Assembly (NCBI RefSeq): GCF_001292625.1
Contig: NZ_LAJH01000012.1
Span: 310,001-374,000, forward strand
DNA length: 64,000 bases
Source: Shimia sp. SK013
Lineage (GTDB): Bacteria; Pseudomonadota; Alphaproteobacteria; Rhodobacterales; Rhodobacteraceae
Direction: 5' to 3'
The notes under the pieces are model-generated. The model did no database searches and was not told where the DNA came from. It saw only the letters and a program-made list of their open reading frames with translations. Shown piece by piece: positions 7,244-16,556 of this stretch. Every line of letters begins with the position of its first letter. Positions within the stretch are counted from its first letter, which is position 1. The translations under genes and the position numbers were made by a program.

Positions 7244-9832
7244 GTGCGTAATCGGTCGACCAGTGAAACAGCCCTTAAACGCCTAAGCTTCGTGCTTGGG
7301 CTGACACGGCTCGGTCTATTGGCCGAGACCCTGACGCGCGCGTTCTGGCCCGTCTGGACAGTGCTTTTTGTCGCTGTTGCGGCTGTCATGATCGGGGCAT
7401 TGGAGGTGCTGCCGCTTGAGGTCACGTGGGTGTTGGCCTTGTTGGTCGTGCTGACCAGTGCGTGGTTCATCGTGCGGGGCGTGGCCAGAGTTCATTTGCC
7501 GTCACGCGGAGACGCCATTTCACGCCTGGATTCGACCCTTCCGGGCAGGCCGATTCAGGCGCTGCGGGACGCACCCGCAATTGGCGAAGGCGATATGGGA
7601 TCGCAGGCTCTGTGGCGCGCCCATCAGGCACGCATGGCTGAACGCACCGCTGGAGCTTCTGCGGTCGCGCCGGATTTGAAGTTGGCCCGACTTGATCCGT
7701 TTGGTTTGCGTTATACCGCGACTTTGCTTCTGCTGATCGGGTTGCTGTTTGGCTCCTTCACACGCGTGGGCAACATCGCAAATATTGCGAGCGGCGCGGG
7801 CTCGGACCTTGTTGCTGGCCCGACTTGGGAGGGATGGATAGAGCCGCCATCTTATACCGGAAAACCGGCCCTTTATCTGAATGACCAACCTGAAGGCGCA
7901 CTGGTGATCCCAGAAGGTAGTCGCATTCTGTTGCGGCTATATGGCGAGGTGGGCGCGTTAACGGTGGCTGAAACTGTGTCAGGCCGTACTGGTGAGGTGC
8001 CAAGTGCTGCGGAGCCTGAGCAGCATTTTGAGGTCACTCAGGATGGTGGACTTGAAATAGCGGGTCCGGGCGGTGCCAAGTGGGATGTGGCTTTGTTGCT
8101 GGATGCGTCCCCCGAGATTGCCATCTCCGGACAGGCTGACACCTCGGCGCGCGGAGAGATGACACTCGGGTTTGAAGCTCTTGATGACTACGAAGTTGTC
8201 GGTGGGCAAGCTCAGATCACCTTGGACCTTGCCAATGTCGAACGCCGCTTCGGGCTGATGGCTTCGCCGGACGCGCGCGACCCTATTTCTGTGCCCCTGC
8301 CATTGCCAATCGCCGGGGACAGATCTTCCTTTGAAGAAGTCTTGATAGAGGACTTTTCCAAGCATGTCTGGGCGCATTTGCCAGTCACTGTCACCTTGAG
8401 CGCAGAAGACGCCGCTGGCCAGTCCGGCCAGTCGATTGATTTGCCCATCACGTTGCCTGCACGCCGCTTTTTTGATCCTTTGGCGTCGGCTGTGATCGAG
8501 CTTCGCCGTGACCTTTTGTGGTCCAAAGACAATGCGGTGCGTGTGTCACAACTTATGCGCGCCATCAGCCATCGACCGGTAGACGGCATATTCAAACGAG
8601 AAACGGATTACCTGCGCTTGCGGACGATTTTGCGCCGGCTTGAAGCGTACAAGGCATACGGCCTGAGCGAAGAGAAACAAGAAGAACTGGCTGAGGCGCT
8701 TTGGGAGCTGGCACTAAATCTGGAAGATGGCGACCTCGGCAATGCGCTGGAAAGGTTGCAGCAGGCGCAGGAACGGCTGGCCGAGGCGATGAAAAATGGC
8801 GCCAGCGATGCCGAGATTGAACAACTGATGCAGGAACTGCGTGAGGCCACCGATGATTACATGCGCGAATTGGCGCGGCGCAATCAACAGGAAGGCCAAC
8901 AATCCGGCGAACAGCAGCAAGCTGAAAACTCGATGCAGATGAACCAAGATGATCTGCAACGTATGATGGACCGCATTCAGGAGCTGATGGAGCAAGGCCG
9001 TATGGCTGAGGCACAACAGGCGCTGGAGGAGTTGCAGCGTATGTTGGAAAACATGCAGGTGACACAAGGGCAGGGTCAGGGCAACGAGGGTGACCAGACC
9101 ATGCAGGGGCTAGCCGACACGTTGCGCGATCAACAGGGGTTGTCGGACGAGGCGTTTCGCGATTTGCAGGAACAGTTCAACCCCAACGCTCAGGCGGGCC
9201 AGTCTGGAGAGAACGAAGGCCTTAGCGGAGGCGAAGGCCGTGGTACGGCGCATGATGGCACCGGAGGTTCCGGACAAGGCGAAGGGGAAGACGGCTCTGA
9301 ACAGGGACAAGGTGAAGCCGGTGAACAAGGTGAGGAAACCGGCGGTGGAGACATGGGGCTTGGCGATCGCCAACAAGCGCTGCGTCAGGAGTTGGACCGC
9401 CAGATGCGCAATTTGCCCGGTCAGGGCACACCGGATGGCGACGCTGCGCGCGAGTCATTAGGGCGCGCAGGGGATGCAATGGACGGGGCTGAGGACGCCC
9501 TGCGGCAGGATGATCTGGCCACAGCAATTGACCGGCAAGCGGACGCCATGGAAGCCTTGAGAGAAGGCATGCGTGAGCTGGGAGAGGCCATGGCGCAGGA
9601 TCAACAAGAGGGCGCGCAAGGAAATGCTCAGACCCAGGGCGCAAACCGTGATCCGCTGGGGCGGTCTCAGGGCAACCGGGGTGCTGCGGGTACAGATGAC
9701 GGGCTTTTGCAGGGCGAAGACGTTTATCGGCAGGCACGACGCTTGCTCGACGAAATACGTCGACGCGCCGGTGAAACAGATCGACCTGACATCGAGCGCA
9801 ACTATCTTGAACGGCTATTGGATCGTTTCTGA
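7244..9832 (+). CDS. TIGR02302 / DUF4175 family large membrane protein
   Basis: About 862 aa. Family known across alphaproteobacteria but of unknown function. Two or three N-terminal membrane helices are visible (about 31-52, 56-76 and 155-175), then a beta-rich extracytoplasmic region (AGPTWEGWIEPPSYTGKPAL), and from about 465 onward a long helical, Gln/Glu-rich part with coiled-coil character (QQEGQQSGEQQQAEN) and a Gly/Glu/Gln low-complexity stretch around 650-710. I chose GTG 7244 because GGAAG lies just upstream; GTG 7229 (five residues longer) is the alternative but has no ribosome-binding site. Confidence 0.85.
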   Translation: MRNRSTSETALKRLSFVLGLTRLGLLAETLTRAFWPVWTVLFVAVAAVMIGALEVLPLEVTWVLALLVVLTSAWFIVRGVARVHLPSRGDAISRLDSTLPGRPIQALRDAPAIGEGDMGSQALWRAHQARMAERTAGASAVAPDLKLARLDPFGLRYTATLLLLIGLLFGSFTRVGNIANIASGAGSDLVAGPTWEGWIEPPSYTGKPALYLNDQPEGALVIPEGSRILLRLYGEVGALTVAETVSGRTGEVPSAAEPEQHFEVTQDGGLEIAGPGGAKWDVALLLDASPEIAISGQADTSARGEMTLGFEALDDYEVVGGQAQITLDLANVERRFGLMASPDARDPISVPLPLPIAGDRSSFEEVLIEDFSKHVWAHLPVTVTLSAEDAAGQSGQSIDLPITLPARRFFDPLASAVIELRRDLLWSKDNAVRVSQLMRAISHRPVDGIFKRETDYLRLRTILRRLEAYKAYGLSEEKQEELAEALWELALNLEDGDLGNALERLQQAQERLAEAMKNGASDAEIEQLMQELREATDDYMRELARRNQQEGQQSGEQQQAENSMQMNQDDLQRMMDRIQELMEQGRMAEAQQALEELQRMLENMQVTQGQGQGNEGDQTMQGLADTLRDQQGLSDEAFRDLQEQFNPNAQAGQSGENEGLSGGEGRGTAHDGTGGSGQGEGEDGSEQGQGEAGEQGEETGGGDMGLGDRQQALRQELDRQMRNLPGQGTPDGDAARESLGRAGDAMDGAEDALRQDDLATAIDRQADAMEALREGMRELGEAMAQDQQEGAQGNAQTQGANRDPLGRSQGNRGAAGTDDGLLQGEDVYRQARRLLDEIRRRAGETDRPDIERNYLERLLDRF

Positions 9833-9855
9833 CCCAGCCTATTAAAAGGCTAGGT
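9832..9855. terminator. short inverted repeat between convergent genes
   Basis: ACC-c-AGCCT, six-base A/T loop, AGGCT-a-GGT: a 5-bp stem extended by three pairs after one mismatch. It lies between the stop of the TIGR02302 gene and the stop of the convergent zinc-ribbon gene, so it may end transcription from either side. There is no long U tract, so the call is tentative. Confidence 0.4.
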
Positions 9856-9868
9856 ATTGTCGCAGCTA

Positions 9869-10948
9869 TTAGCCTTCTGGCGTTCCGCTCGCGATTTCGT
9901 TCAGCCACAGAAACAACCCGGTAACCTGAGTGTCCAGCCAGACGCGCGAATTGTTCGCGCTGTCAACAAATCCCTCGATTTGTGGCGCAAACTGCGGATA
10001 GCTTGCCGAGAGACTGTCGTGGCTGCTGTAGACATAAACTGCGCCTGCAGCGAGCAAAATCACCAAGACAAACCCAAGCCTGAATCCGCGGCCGCGGGCA
10101 GAACTTGAGGGGAGCGCAGTATCCGCATCCGCTGGACGCGCCATGTCACCCGAATGGCGGAGTGTCGAATTAGTCTCTTCGATGTCCGGCAACAAGTCAC
10201 GGCGGCTGTCCCGTTGGGGGCTGATATCGACGGGCTCCGAGGCTGGGCCGTCGTCGGTAAGACCGCGTAATTTGCGCATCCGGTCACGGGCTTCGGTTGC
10301 CCGACTTGCGACGTCCGGTGCAGATGTGCCCAACCCGAGTTCGGTTTGCGTTTCAAGTGTTTCACGCCCTTCGGAGGCGCGGAGATGGGCTTCGTGTTCG
10401 GCCTCTTGGCGCAGAACGTCGGCCACCGACGGATCCAGACCACGCCTTTGGGGGGTGTCTGTTTCGTCAGTGTCATTCTCTAGCGGAGTGTTTTCAAGAG
10501 CCTCATCGACACCTTCATAGTCCGCGAATTCAGTCGCCTCGTCTGGCTCGTCGGTGAGGTCAGCTGTGGAGCCTTCGGTCAGTTCAGCGTCATGCGATGG
10601 TGTCTCGTCGGCATGAGCAGACTGTGCAGGCGTGTCTTGCCAGTCGTCGTCCAAATCCCAATCGTTGCCGTCAACGTCAGTGTATTCGTCGGCGTCTTCA
10701 TCAAAGCTCACATCCGGGGGCTCAACCTCATCAAATGTCTCAGCGGGCTCTTCGCTGAGGTCCCCATCAACAGAATCCACCGTTGATTGCAACTCTTCGG
10801 GCGCGTCGTCCTCAGGCAACAGCGCGTCCTGATGGGCTTGAAACCAAGTGTCGCCGCAGTTTGAGCACTGCACGTCCCGCCCTTCGGCAGGAATAACGTC
10901 GTCAGGCACCTCATATTGAGCGCCGCAATTCGGGCATGTCAGCCGCAT
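9869..10948 (-). CDS. zinc-ribbon (MJ0042-type) acidic membrane protein
   Basis: 359 aa. The N-terminus is an MJ0042-type zinc ribbon: C5PNC8 and C28SNC31. A long, very acidic linker follows (about 40-280, many Asp/Glu/Thr, for example EPPDVSFDEDADEYTDVDG), then one transmembrane helix at about 288-307 (GFRLGFVLVILLAAGAVYVY) and a 50-residue C-terminal part. So the zinc ribbon should be cytoplasmic and the tail periplasmic. The start MRLTCP at 10948 puts the ribbon at the N-terminus; upstream residues in the open frame are not conserved-looking. It is divergent from ftsE. Function unknown. Confidence 0.82.
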   Translation of the reverse strand: MRLTCPNCGAQYEVPDDVIPAEGRDVQCSNCGDTWFQAHQDALLPEDDAPEELQSTVDSVDGDLSEEPAETFDEVEPPDVSFDEDADEYTDVDGNDWDLDDDWQDTPAQSAHADETPSHDAELTEGSTADLTDEPDEATEFADYEGVDEALENTPLENDTDETDTPQRRGLDPSVADVLRQEAEHEAHLRASEGRETLETQTELGLGTSAPDVASRATEARDRMRKLRGLTDDGPASEPVDISPQRDSRRDLLPDIEETNSTLRHSGDMARPADADTALPSSSARGRGFRLGFVLVILLAAGAVYVYSSHDSLSASYPQFAPQIEGFVDSANNSRVWLDTQVTGLFLWLNEIASGTPEG

Positions 10949-11093
10949 CGCAAGTCCCCGTTGCCCCATGTTTTGTCTTTGTTCATTAATTCTAATCTGT
11001 AACAAACCTCTGCGAAAGTGCAAAGCCTCTGGCGATGTGGATTGAAACCGCAGCGATGCTCAGGCACAACAGGCCCAGACAAAGGGGTCCCGT

Positions 11094-11771
11094 TTGATCG
11101 AATTAAACAATATTGCGTATAGCTATGGCGGCGGTGAACTTTTGAGTGATGTGTCACTCAAGATTGCCCCAGGCTCGTTTCATTTTCTGACCGGTCCGTC
11201 GGGCTCAGGAAAAACCACCTTTCTAAAGCTTTGTTACGGCGCTTTGGTCCCTACGTCAGGGCATGTGGAGCTGTTTGGTCGCGATGTGCGCGAGATGAGC
11301 CGTGATGATCATGCGTTGACGCGGCGCCAGATCGGCGTTGTGCATCAGGACTGTCAGTTTTTGGATCATTTGCCCGTTCGCGAGAATGTGTCTTTGCCTT
11401 TGATGGTATCTGGGCGTGAAAATTTGGAGCAAGTGTCCAACCTTAAAGAGCTGCTTAGCTGGGTGGGCCTTGGCAATCGCGCGGGTGCTTTGCCGCCCGA
11501 GCTTTCGGGCGGGGAACGCCAGCGTGCCGCATTGGCACGCGCCGTGATTATGTCGCCCGATGTGGTGTTGGCCGATGAACCAACGGGCAACGTCGATTGG
11601 GACATGTCACAGCGCCTGCTTCAGTTGCTGGTGGAGTTGAACAAGATGGGCAAGACCATCCTGATCGCGACCCACGATATGAACCTGATCCGCGCGGCAA
11701 AAGGCCATGTGCAAGCGCGTGTTCTGCGGATATCCAATCGCAAGTTGCAATTGGCGGGGGCGGATCTTTGA
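11094..11771 (+). CDS. ftsE: cell division ATP-binding protein FtsE
   Basis: 225 aa ABC ATPase that with FtsX forms the divisome complex controlling septal peptidoglycan hydrolases. Walker A GPSGSGKTT at 34-42, Q-loop VVHQDCQFLDHLPVRENV, signature LSGGERQRAALARA, Walker B VVLADEPTGNVD around 156-167 and a switch His in ATHD are all present. Translation starts at TTG 11094 after AAGGGG; no better start fits the N-terminal MIELNNIAYSYGG. The stop overlaps the ftsX start. Confidence 0.95.
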   Translation: MIELNNIAYSYGGGELLSDVSLKIAPGSFHFLTGPSGSGKTTFLKLCYGALVPTSGHVELFGRDVREMSRDDHALTRRQIGVVHQDCQFLDHLPVRENVSLPLMVSGRENLEQVSNLKELLSWVGLGNRAGALPPELSGGERQRAALARAVIMSPDVVLADEPTGNVDWDMSQRLLQLLVELNKMGKTILIATHDMNLIRAAKGHVQARVLRISNRKLQLAGADL

Positions 11772-12670
11772 GGTTTCTGAACGCGTTAAGCGCTGTGTTT
11801 GTGGGCGACGCGCAAGCGGACCGTGTGGTGCCTCCCACTGGATACACCGCGCGACTGACGTTGTTTGCGGCTGCGGCGATGGCGTTTCTGACCGTGTTTG
11901 CGCTGGCCTTGTCTTTGGCGACAGGCCGTCTTGCACAACGCTGGGGCAACGAGTTGGCCCAAAGTTCTACTTTGCGGATTTCGGCACCGTCCGAGCAACT
12001 GGATGCTCAGACCGACGCGGCTTTGGCCGTGCTTGAAAGCACACCCGGCGTTGCCAGTGCGCGCGCCTTGAGCGCGGATGAACAGCGCGCTTTGCTGTCT
12101 CCTTGGTTCGGACCGGATTTGCCAATAGACAGCCTGCCCATTCCGCAGCTGATTGAAATCAAAGAGACCGAACAAGGCTACGACACCGTTGGGTTGCGCC
12201 ATCGGCTGCAGGCTGAGGTGCCCGGTGCGGTGCTGGATGATCACACGCGCTGGCGGCGCCCGCTCGAAAAAGCAGCCGGACGACTGCGATTTCTGGGCTG
12301 GGTGTCGATTGGGCTGATCGGGGCGGCCACCGCTGCGATGATCACGCTTGCGGCCAACGCCGCGTTGTCAGCTAACGCGCAGGTGATTGCGGTTTTGCGT
12401 CTTATCGGGGCGCAAGACGGCTATATTGCGCAGGCTTTTGTGCGCCGCTTCACGCTGCGCAGCTTGACCGGTGCTGCGCTGGGAACTGCGATTGGGATGT
12501 TGGCGATTTTTCTGCTACCGGCGGCACAGGATGAAGCCGGATTTCTAACTGGTTTAGGCTTCTCTGGCGCAAGCTGGGCCTTGCCTCTGGTGATCCCGCC
12601 GCTGGCCGCGGTGGTGGCCTATTTGGCGACAGGGGCGGCAGCTCGACGAACATTGGGAGAACTGGCCTGA
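11768..12670 (+). CDS. ftsX: cell division protein FtsX
   Basis: 300 aa FtsX-type permease. It starts at TTG 11768, overlapping the ftsE stop (TTGA), with sequence LRFLNALSAVFVGDAQADR. One membrane helix at about 38-58 (LTLFAAAAMAFLTVFALAL) is followed by an extracytoplasmic loop of about 110 residues (SSTLRISAPSEQLDAQTDA) and three C-terminal helices (about 178-200, 232-250 and 268-288). This is the usual FtsX topology. A longer frame upstream runs inside ftsE and is not real. The stop overlaps the plsC start (TGATG). Confidence 0.93.
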   Translation: MRFLNALSAVFVGDAQADRVVPPTGYTARLTLFAAAAMAFLTVFALALSLATGRLAQRWGNELAQSSTLRISAPSEQLDAQTDAALAVLESTPGVASARALSADEQRALLSPWFGPDLPIDSLPIPQLIEIKETEQGYDTVGLRHRLQAEVPGAVLDDHTRWRRPLEKAAGRLRFLGWVSIGLIGAATAAMITLAANAALSANAQVIAVLRLIGAQDGYIAQAFVRRFTLRSLTGAALGTAIGMLAIFLLPAAQDEAGFLTGLGFSGASWALPLVIPPLAAVVAYLATGAAARRTLGELA

Positions 12671-13410
12671 TGCGCACCGCTTTCCAGTGGATCATGTCTA
12701 TTGTTTATGTGTTTCAGAACGCAGTGATGATGTTGGTCATGGGCATTTTGTTTTTTCCCTGGGCGCTGGTGTCGCCGAAAGGGGCGATGACAGCTTGTAA
12801 GACTTATGCGACCTGGGCGCTTTGGTCGGCCCGCTGGCTTGTCGGCATTCGCACAGAAGTGCGCGGAACGGTCCCCTCGGGCGCAGTTCTGGTTCCCGCC
12901 AAGCATCAGTCGTTCCTTGATATCTTGATGATTTACAACGCGATCCCGCAGCCACGTTTTATCATGAAATACGAGCTGCTGTTTACGCCCATCATCGGCG
13001 TTTATGCGTGGCGACTTGGCTGTGTCCCTGTGCGGCGTGGAAAACGAGGCGCGGCGATCAAGTCCATGTTGGCAGATGTGGACAGCGGCCGTGTGGCTCC
13101 CGGGCAGCTGGTAATCTATCCGCAGGGCACGCGGGTGCCGGTGGGAGAGTACCAGCCCTACAAAGTCGGGCCTTACGTACTTTATAAAGAGACCGGCCAA
13201 ACCGCCGTGCCTGTGGCCACCAACGCGGGTATGTTCTGGCCAAAGGGAACAATGCTGCGTACCCCGGGTTTGGCGGTGGTGGAGTTTCTTGATCCGATTG
13301 AGCAGGGCGTTGACCAGAAAGATTTCATGCATCAGTTGGAAGACGCCATTGAGACAGGGTCCAACAATTTGATGCGCGAGGCGGGGTTTGAGCCGGATGA
13401 AGTGGGTTGA
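12670..13410 (+). CDS. plsC: 1-acyl-sn-glycerol-3-phosphate acyltransferase
   Basis: 246 aa membrane-associated acyltransferase that makes phosphatidic acid from lysophosphatidic acid. The HX4D catalytic motif is H79QSFLD84 (KHQSFLDI). The substrate-binding block near residue 150 reads YPQGTR where many members have EGTR; this Gln variant occurs in the subfamily. An N-terminal hydrophobic segment (about 8-33) anchors it. The ATG overlaps the ftsX stop, so ftsE-ftsX-plsC is one translationally coupled unit, and the next gene also overlaps its end. Confidence 0.92.
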   Translation: MRTAFQWIMSIVYVFQNAVMMLVMGILFFPWALVSPKGAMTACKTYATWALWSARWLVGIRTEVRGTVPSGAVLVPAKHQSFLDILMIYNAIPQPRFIMKYELLFTPIIGVYAWRLGCVPVRRGKRGAAIKSMLADVDSGRVAPGQLVIYPQGTRVPVGEYQPYKVGPYVLYKETGQTAVPVATNAGMFWPKGTMLRTPGLAVVEFLDPIEQGVDQKDFMHQLEDAIETGSNNLMREAGFEPDEVG

Positions 13411-14002
13411 AGACATTGCAGAGCTTGAAGCGCTCTATGGAAAGCCGGGCATTGCATCAACTGCCAAGGTCGCAGACCACCTAACGCCGCTCTATCGGAA
13501 ATGGATCATGGGTTCGCAGTTTTGCGTGATGTCCACCGTTGGACCAAAGGGCACCGATGGAAGCCCGCGTGGCGACGATGGTCCGGTGGTGCGCGAACTG
13601 GATCCCAAGACGCTGGCCATGCCCGACTGGCGTGGCAACAACCGGATGGATTCGCTGCGCAACATCGTGGCGGACGGACGGATTTCACTGATGTTTGTGA
13701 TTCCTGGTTCCAACACTGTGGTGCGCGTGAACGGCTTGGCGAAAGTCACCACGGATACGGAGGTCTGCGCAAGCTTTGAAGTCAAAGGGCGCCATCCTCG
13801 CTCGGTGATCGTGATCCGAATTGCAGAGATTTACACACAATGCGCCCGCGCAGTGATGCGCGCGGGCCTTTGGAGCGGCGAAGACCAAAGCGCTGGTCTG
13901 CCCACTGCGGGCGATATTCTGTCAGAGCAAACCGACGGGGCCGAAGGTGGGGCAACGTACGACGACGCGTGGGGCGCACGGGCTGCAAAAACGATGTGGT
14001 AG
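13397..14002 (+). CDS. pyridoxamine 5'-phosphate oxidase-like FMN-binding protein
   Basis: 201 aa flavin-binding split-barrel protein. The PPOX core is visible: FCVMSTVGPKGTDGSPRGDDG near residues 40-60, then LDPKTLAMPDWRGNNRMDSLRNI and GRISLMFVIPG. The GNNRMDSLRNI block is typical of the subfamily of about 200 aa often labelled MSMEG_1061-like. The physiological substrate is unknown. It starts at ATG 13397, 14 bases inside the end of plsC, with GAGGCGGGG upstream. It converges on tcuB with 40 bases between stops; the gap holds an imperfect palindrome TTGGGTGATCAACCAA. Confidence 0.88.
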   Translation: MKWVEDIAELEALYGKPGIASTAKVADHLTPLYRKWIMGSQFCVMSTVGPKGTDGSPRGDDGPVVRELDPKTLAMPDWRGNNRMDSLRNIVADGRISLMFVIPGSNTVVRVNGLAKVTTDTEVCASFEVKGRHPRSVIVIRIAEIYTQCARAVMRAGLWSGEDQSAGLPTAGDILSEQTDGAEGGATYDDAWGARAAKTMW

Positions 14003-14042
14003 CAGCCCGTTGGGTGATCAACCAATGTGATTGCTGAACGCC

Positions 14043-15104
14043 TTAGCTGACGCGTTGTGCATCGCGGATCAAGGCGGCCAGCCGATAGAACCCATGCGCC
14101 ATTTTGGTAAAAGGCGTGAGCAGAAAGAAGGTCAGCACTGCGCCAAGATGGATGGCAAGTAGTACTGGCATGGCTGTGCTGGCGCCTAGCGCATAAAGTG
14201 CAAGGCCCGAGAAGCCGACAAACCCGAGCAAAGCTACAAAGGCCATGTCTCCGCCCCACGCCTTTGCGTCACCGAGTGTCGGATCGGATTTGCGTTTCAA
14301 CATGATCATGCCGATGCACCCCAGTGTCAGAACGATGCCGCCAACAACGCCAAGGAGTTTTGGCAGAGACAGCAGCGGATAAGGGGCGGGCATGTCAAAG
14401 ACGTAGTGCATGACCGTGGCCGTGGAAGTTGACGCAAAGCACAACAGAAAGCCGTACATTATAGCTTGATGCACGTGTCGACGGCCTTGGCTGAAACGGT
14501 CTTCGTCCTCAAAATTACAGCCGTCGCCATGACCCGCAGCGAGGTCTTTCATTTTGGCAGCACGACCAAAGGCTTTGGTGAGATGCGACATGCGAATTCC
14601 GATGCCTCCGACGTCTCGCCAATAGCGACGCAAACCTATGCCGAGGCTGGCAAGAGGCAACAAAAAGGCCGGCGCGAAAATCGCAACCATGGCGTTGTGA
14701 GACAGTGCGGCGTAAAAACCCTCGCCGCCAGCCGACCCAATCATCTTGATCGCGGCAAAGAGCAAAGCAAAGCCAACTACCAACGCGGTCACAATGGCTG
14801 CGCCGTGCGTGTGGAACCGCCGCGCCATTGGCTGTGGCCATGCGTAGCTTTCCCAGCTGTCGCGACGGACTTCGGCCAGGGCAGCGGGCAGGTTCAGGTC
14901 AAATTCGTGCGGCGCAGTGTATTGGCAGGCATAATAGCAGCCCCGGCAGTTGTGGCAGAGATTTGCAAGCTGCGCGATGTCGCCGTCAGTGAATGCGCGA
15001 TTGGCATGAAGCGCCGGAAACACCGAGCAATAGCCTTCGCAATAGCGGCAGGCGTTGCAGATTTCGGCCTGACGGCGGGCTTCTTGAACGAGGTCAGTTT
15101 GCAT
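14043..15104 (-). CDS. tcuB: tricarballylate utilization 4Fe-4S membrane protein TcuB
   Basis: 353 aa. The N-terminus carries two four-Cys clusters: C16-C19-C22-C26 (ICNACRYCEGYC) and C50-C53-C56-C60 (CHNCRGCYYAC). The rest is a multi-helix membrane domain with His residues that could bind heme or quinone (HTHGAAIVTALVVG, HQAIMYGF, VMHYVFDMP). TcuB reoxidises the FAD of TcuA and passes electrons to the quinone pool. The start lies 10 bases inside the tcuA coding end, so the two are coupled. Confidence 0.93.
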   Translation of the reverse strand: MQTDLVQEARRQAEICNACRYCEGYCSVFPALHANRAFTDGDIAQLANLCHNCRGCYYACQYTAPHEFDLNLPAALAEVRRDSWESYAWPQPMARRFHTHGAAIVTALVVGFALLFAAIKMIGSAGGEGFYAALSHNAMVAIFAPAFLLPLASLGIGLRRYWRDVGGIGIRMSHLTKAFGRAAKMKDLAAGHGDGCNFEDEDRFSQGRRHVHQAIMYGFLLCFASTSTATVMHYVFDMPAPYPLLSLPKLLGVVGGIVLTLGCIGMIMLKRKSDPTLGDAKAWGGDMAFVALLGFVGFSGLALYALGASTAMPVLLAIHLGAVLTFFLLTPFTKMAHGFYRLAALIRDAQRVS

Positions 15105-16476
15105 ATGCGGCGGCCTCCCGGCCTGCGATGCGTCCGAAGACGGTTCCGATGGTCATGCCGTATCCGGCGAGATAGCCTTGGCCCAAAATCGAGCCAGCCA
15201 TGGTTTCCCCGGCGGCCCAGAGGTTCTTGATGGGGCCGGTATCGGTGCTGCACTGGGCGTTTTCGTCGACTTTCAATCCAAGGTAGGTGAAGGTCACGCC
15301 GGTGCGCAGAGAATAGCCATAAAAAGGTGGGTCGGTGATGGGGCGGGCCCAGTTGGTTTTAGCAGGGCTGAGGCCTGAGGTGGCCACACCGTCCAGTTCC
15401 GTTGGGTGGAAATCCGACGTGTCCCCGCAGGCGGCGTTGAAGGTCTCCACCGTGTCTTTGAGCTTGGCGCCGTCGATGTCCATCAGCGCGGCCAGTTCTT
15501 CAAGCGTGTCGGCTTTGAGCGGCGGGAAAACAGAAGGCATAAACAGGTCGATCGATTTGCTGTCGATCACCACATGGCCAACCTGATCAGGCTGGGCCGC
15601 AACAAGGCGCCCCCAGATAGCGTACCGTTTGGGCCAAACGTCTTCGCCCTCGTCATAGAAACGTTCCGCGTTTTTGTTCACAACAATCGAGAAAGGCACG
15701 CAGTCCAGTCGGGTCACGATCCCGCCGTCGTATTTGGGCGCGCGACCATCGATGGCAACGGCGTGGCATTGATCAGCGTCACCCACTTGGCTGACGCCTT
15801 GTTCCAACAGGTCTGCAAGCACAATCCCGCGGTTGTATGGCGTTCCACGGATCAGGAAATTTTGGGCCGCCGGTCCCCAAGCGCGTGTGAGCCAATCCGT
15901 GTCTGCTTGAAAACCTCCAGATGCGACAACCACGGCTTTGGGCGTGATGCGGTGGGATTTGCCTTCGTGGGTGTAGTCCACCCATTGGACGGCGTTCTCG
16001 CTGAGTTCGAGGTGGGTCACTGCGGCCTCATACAGAACATCAACACCAAGCTTGTCGGCGGTGCGGTAATAGGCGTTCACAAGGCTTTTGCCGCCGCCCA
16101 TGAAGAAGGCATTGGTGCGCCCCAATGAGAGCGTGCCGGACAGCGAAGGCTGAAAGCGGACCCCGTGATCCTGCATCCAGGGCAGACAAGCCTCGGATGT
16201 GCGAATGGCAAGGCGGGCGAGCGTTTCGTTGGTCTTGCCCTTGGTGACCTTTAGCAGGTCCTCGAAATACTCATCCTCGGAGTAGGTCTCGACCAATGGC
16301 CCAAGTGGTCCCGTGTGCATACAGCGAAAATTGCGGGTATGGCGGGAGTTTCCGCCGCGATAAGCCTTTGGGGCGGTTTCCAAAATCAAAACTTTGGCGC
16401 CGGATTCGGCGGCCGTCATGGCTGCGCATAGCGCGGCGTTTCCGCCACCAATTACTGCGATGTCATACTGCGTCAT
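15094..16476 (-). CDS. tcuA: FAD-dependent tricarballylate dehydrogenase TcuA
   Basis: 460 aa flavoprotein of the succinate dehydrogenase/fumarate reductase flavoprotein group. The FAD dinucleotide fold is IAVIGGGNAALCAAMTAAES at the N-terminus, followed by the GGNSRHTRNFR loop; the C-terminal flavin motif is NLWAAGETMAG with GYGMTIGTVFGRIAG. TcuA oxidises tricarballylate to cis-aconitate, which enters the TCA cycle. Length matches the family. It is divergent from a LysR regulator across an 80-base gap that holds an inverted repeat, and an AAGGAAAT site precedes the ATG. Confidence 0.94.
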   Translation of the reverse strand: MTQYDIAVIGGGNAALCAAMTAAESGAKVLILETAPKAYRGGNSRHTRNFRCMHTGPLGPLVETYSEDEYFEDLLKVTKGKTNETLARLAIRTSEACLPWMQDHGVRFQPSLSGTLSLGRTNAFFMGGGKSLVNAYYRTADKLGVDVLYEAAVTHLELSENAVQWVDYTHEGKSHRITPKAVVVASGGFQADTDWLTRAWGPAAQNFLIRGTPYNRGIVLADLLEQGVSQVGDADQCHAVAIDGRAPKYDGGIVTRLDCVPFSIVVNKNAERFYDEGEDVWPKRYAIWGRLVAAQPDQVGHVVIDSKSIDLFMPSVFPPLKADTLEELAALMDIDGAKLKDTVETFNAACGDTSDFHPTELDGVATSGLSPAKTNWARPITDPPFYGYSLRTGVTFTYLGLKVDENAQCSTDTGPIKNLWAAGETMAGSILGQGYLAGYGMTIGTVFGRIAGREAAAYAN

Positions 16477-16508
16477 GGCTCATTTCCTTGGCTGATACTT
16501 TGATATTG

Positions 16509-16540
16509 ACCAGCCGTTTATTTGACAAATGACGGTTGGT
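16509..16540. promoter_or_regulatory. candidate LysR operator between tcuA and its regulator
   Basis: Inverted repeat ACCAGCCGT (16509-16517) and ACGGTTGGT (16532-16540) with one mismatch and a 14-base spacer; nested in the spacer is ATTTG-A-CAAAT (16520-16530). It lies in the 80-base divergent gap between the tcuA and LysR start codons, where LysR regulators usually bind. Confidence 0.55.
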
Positions 16541-16556
16541 GCATAATTGATGCGCC

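Noticed and set aside
13991-14042. Palindrome TTGGGTGATCAACCAA as a terminator
   Set aside because: Imperfect, with no U tract; it may be chance between convergent genes, so it was noted only under the neighbouring gene.
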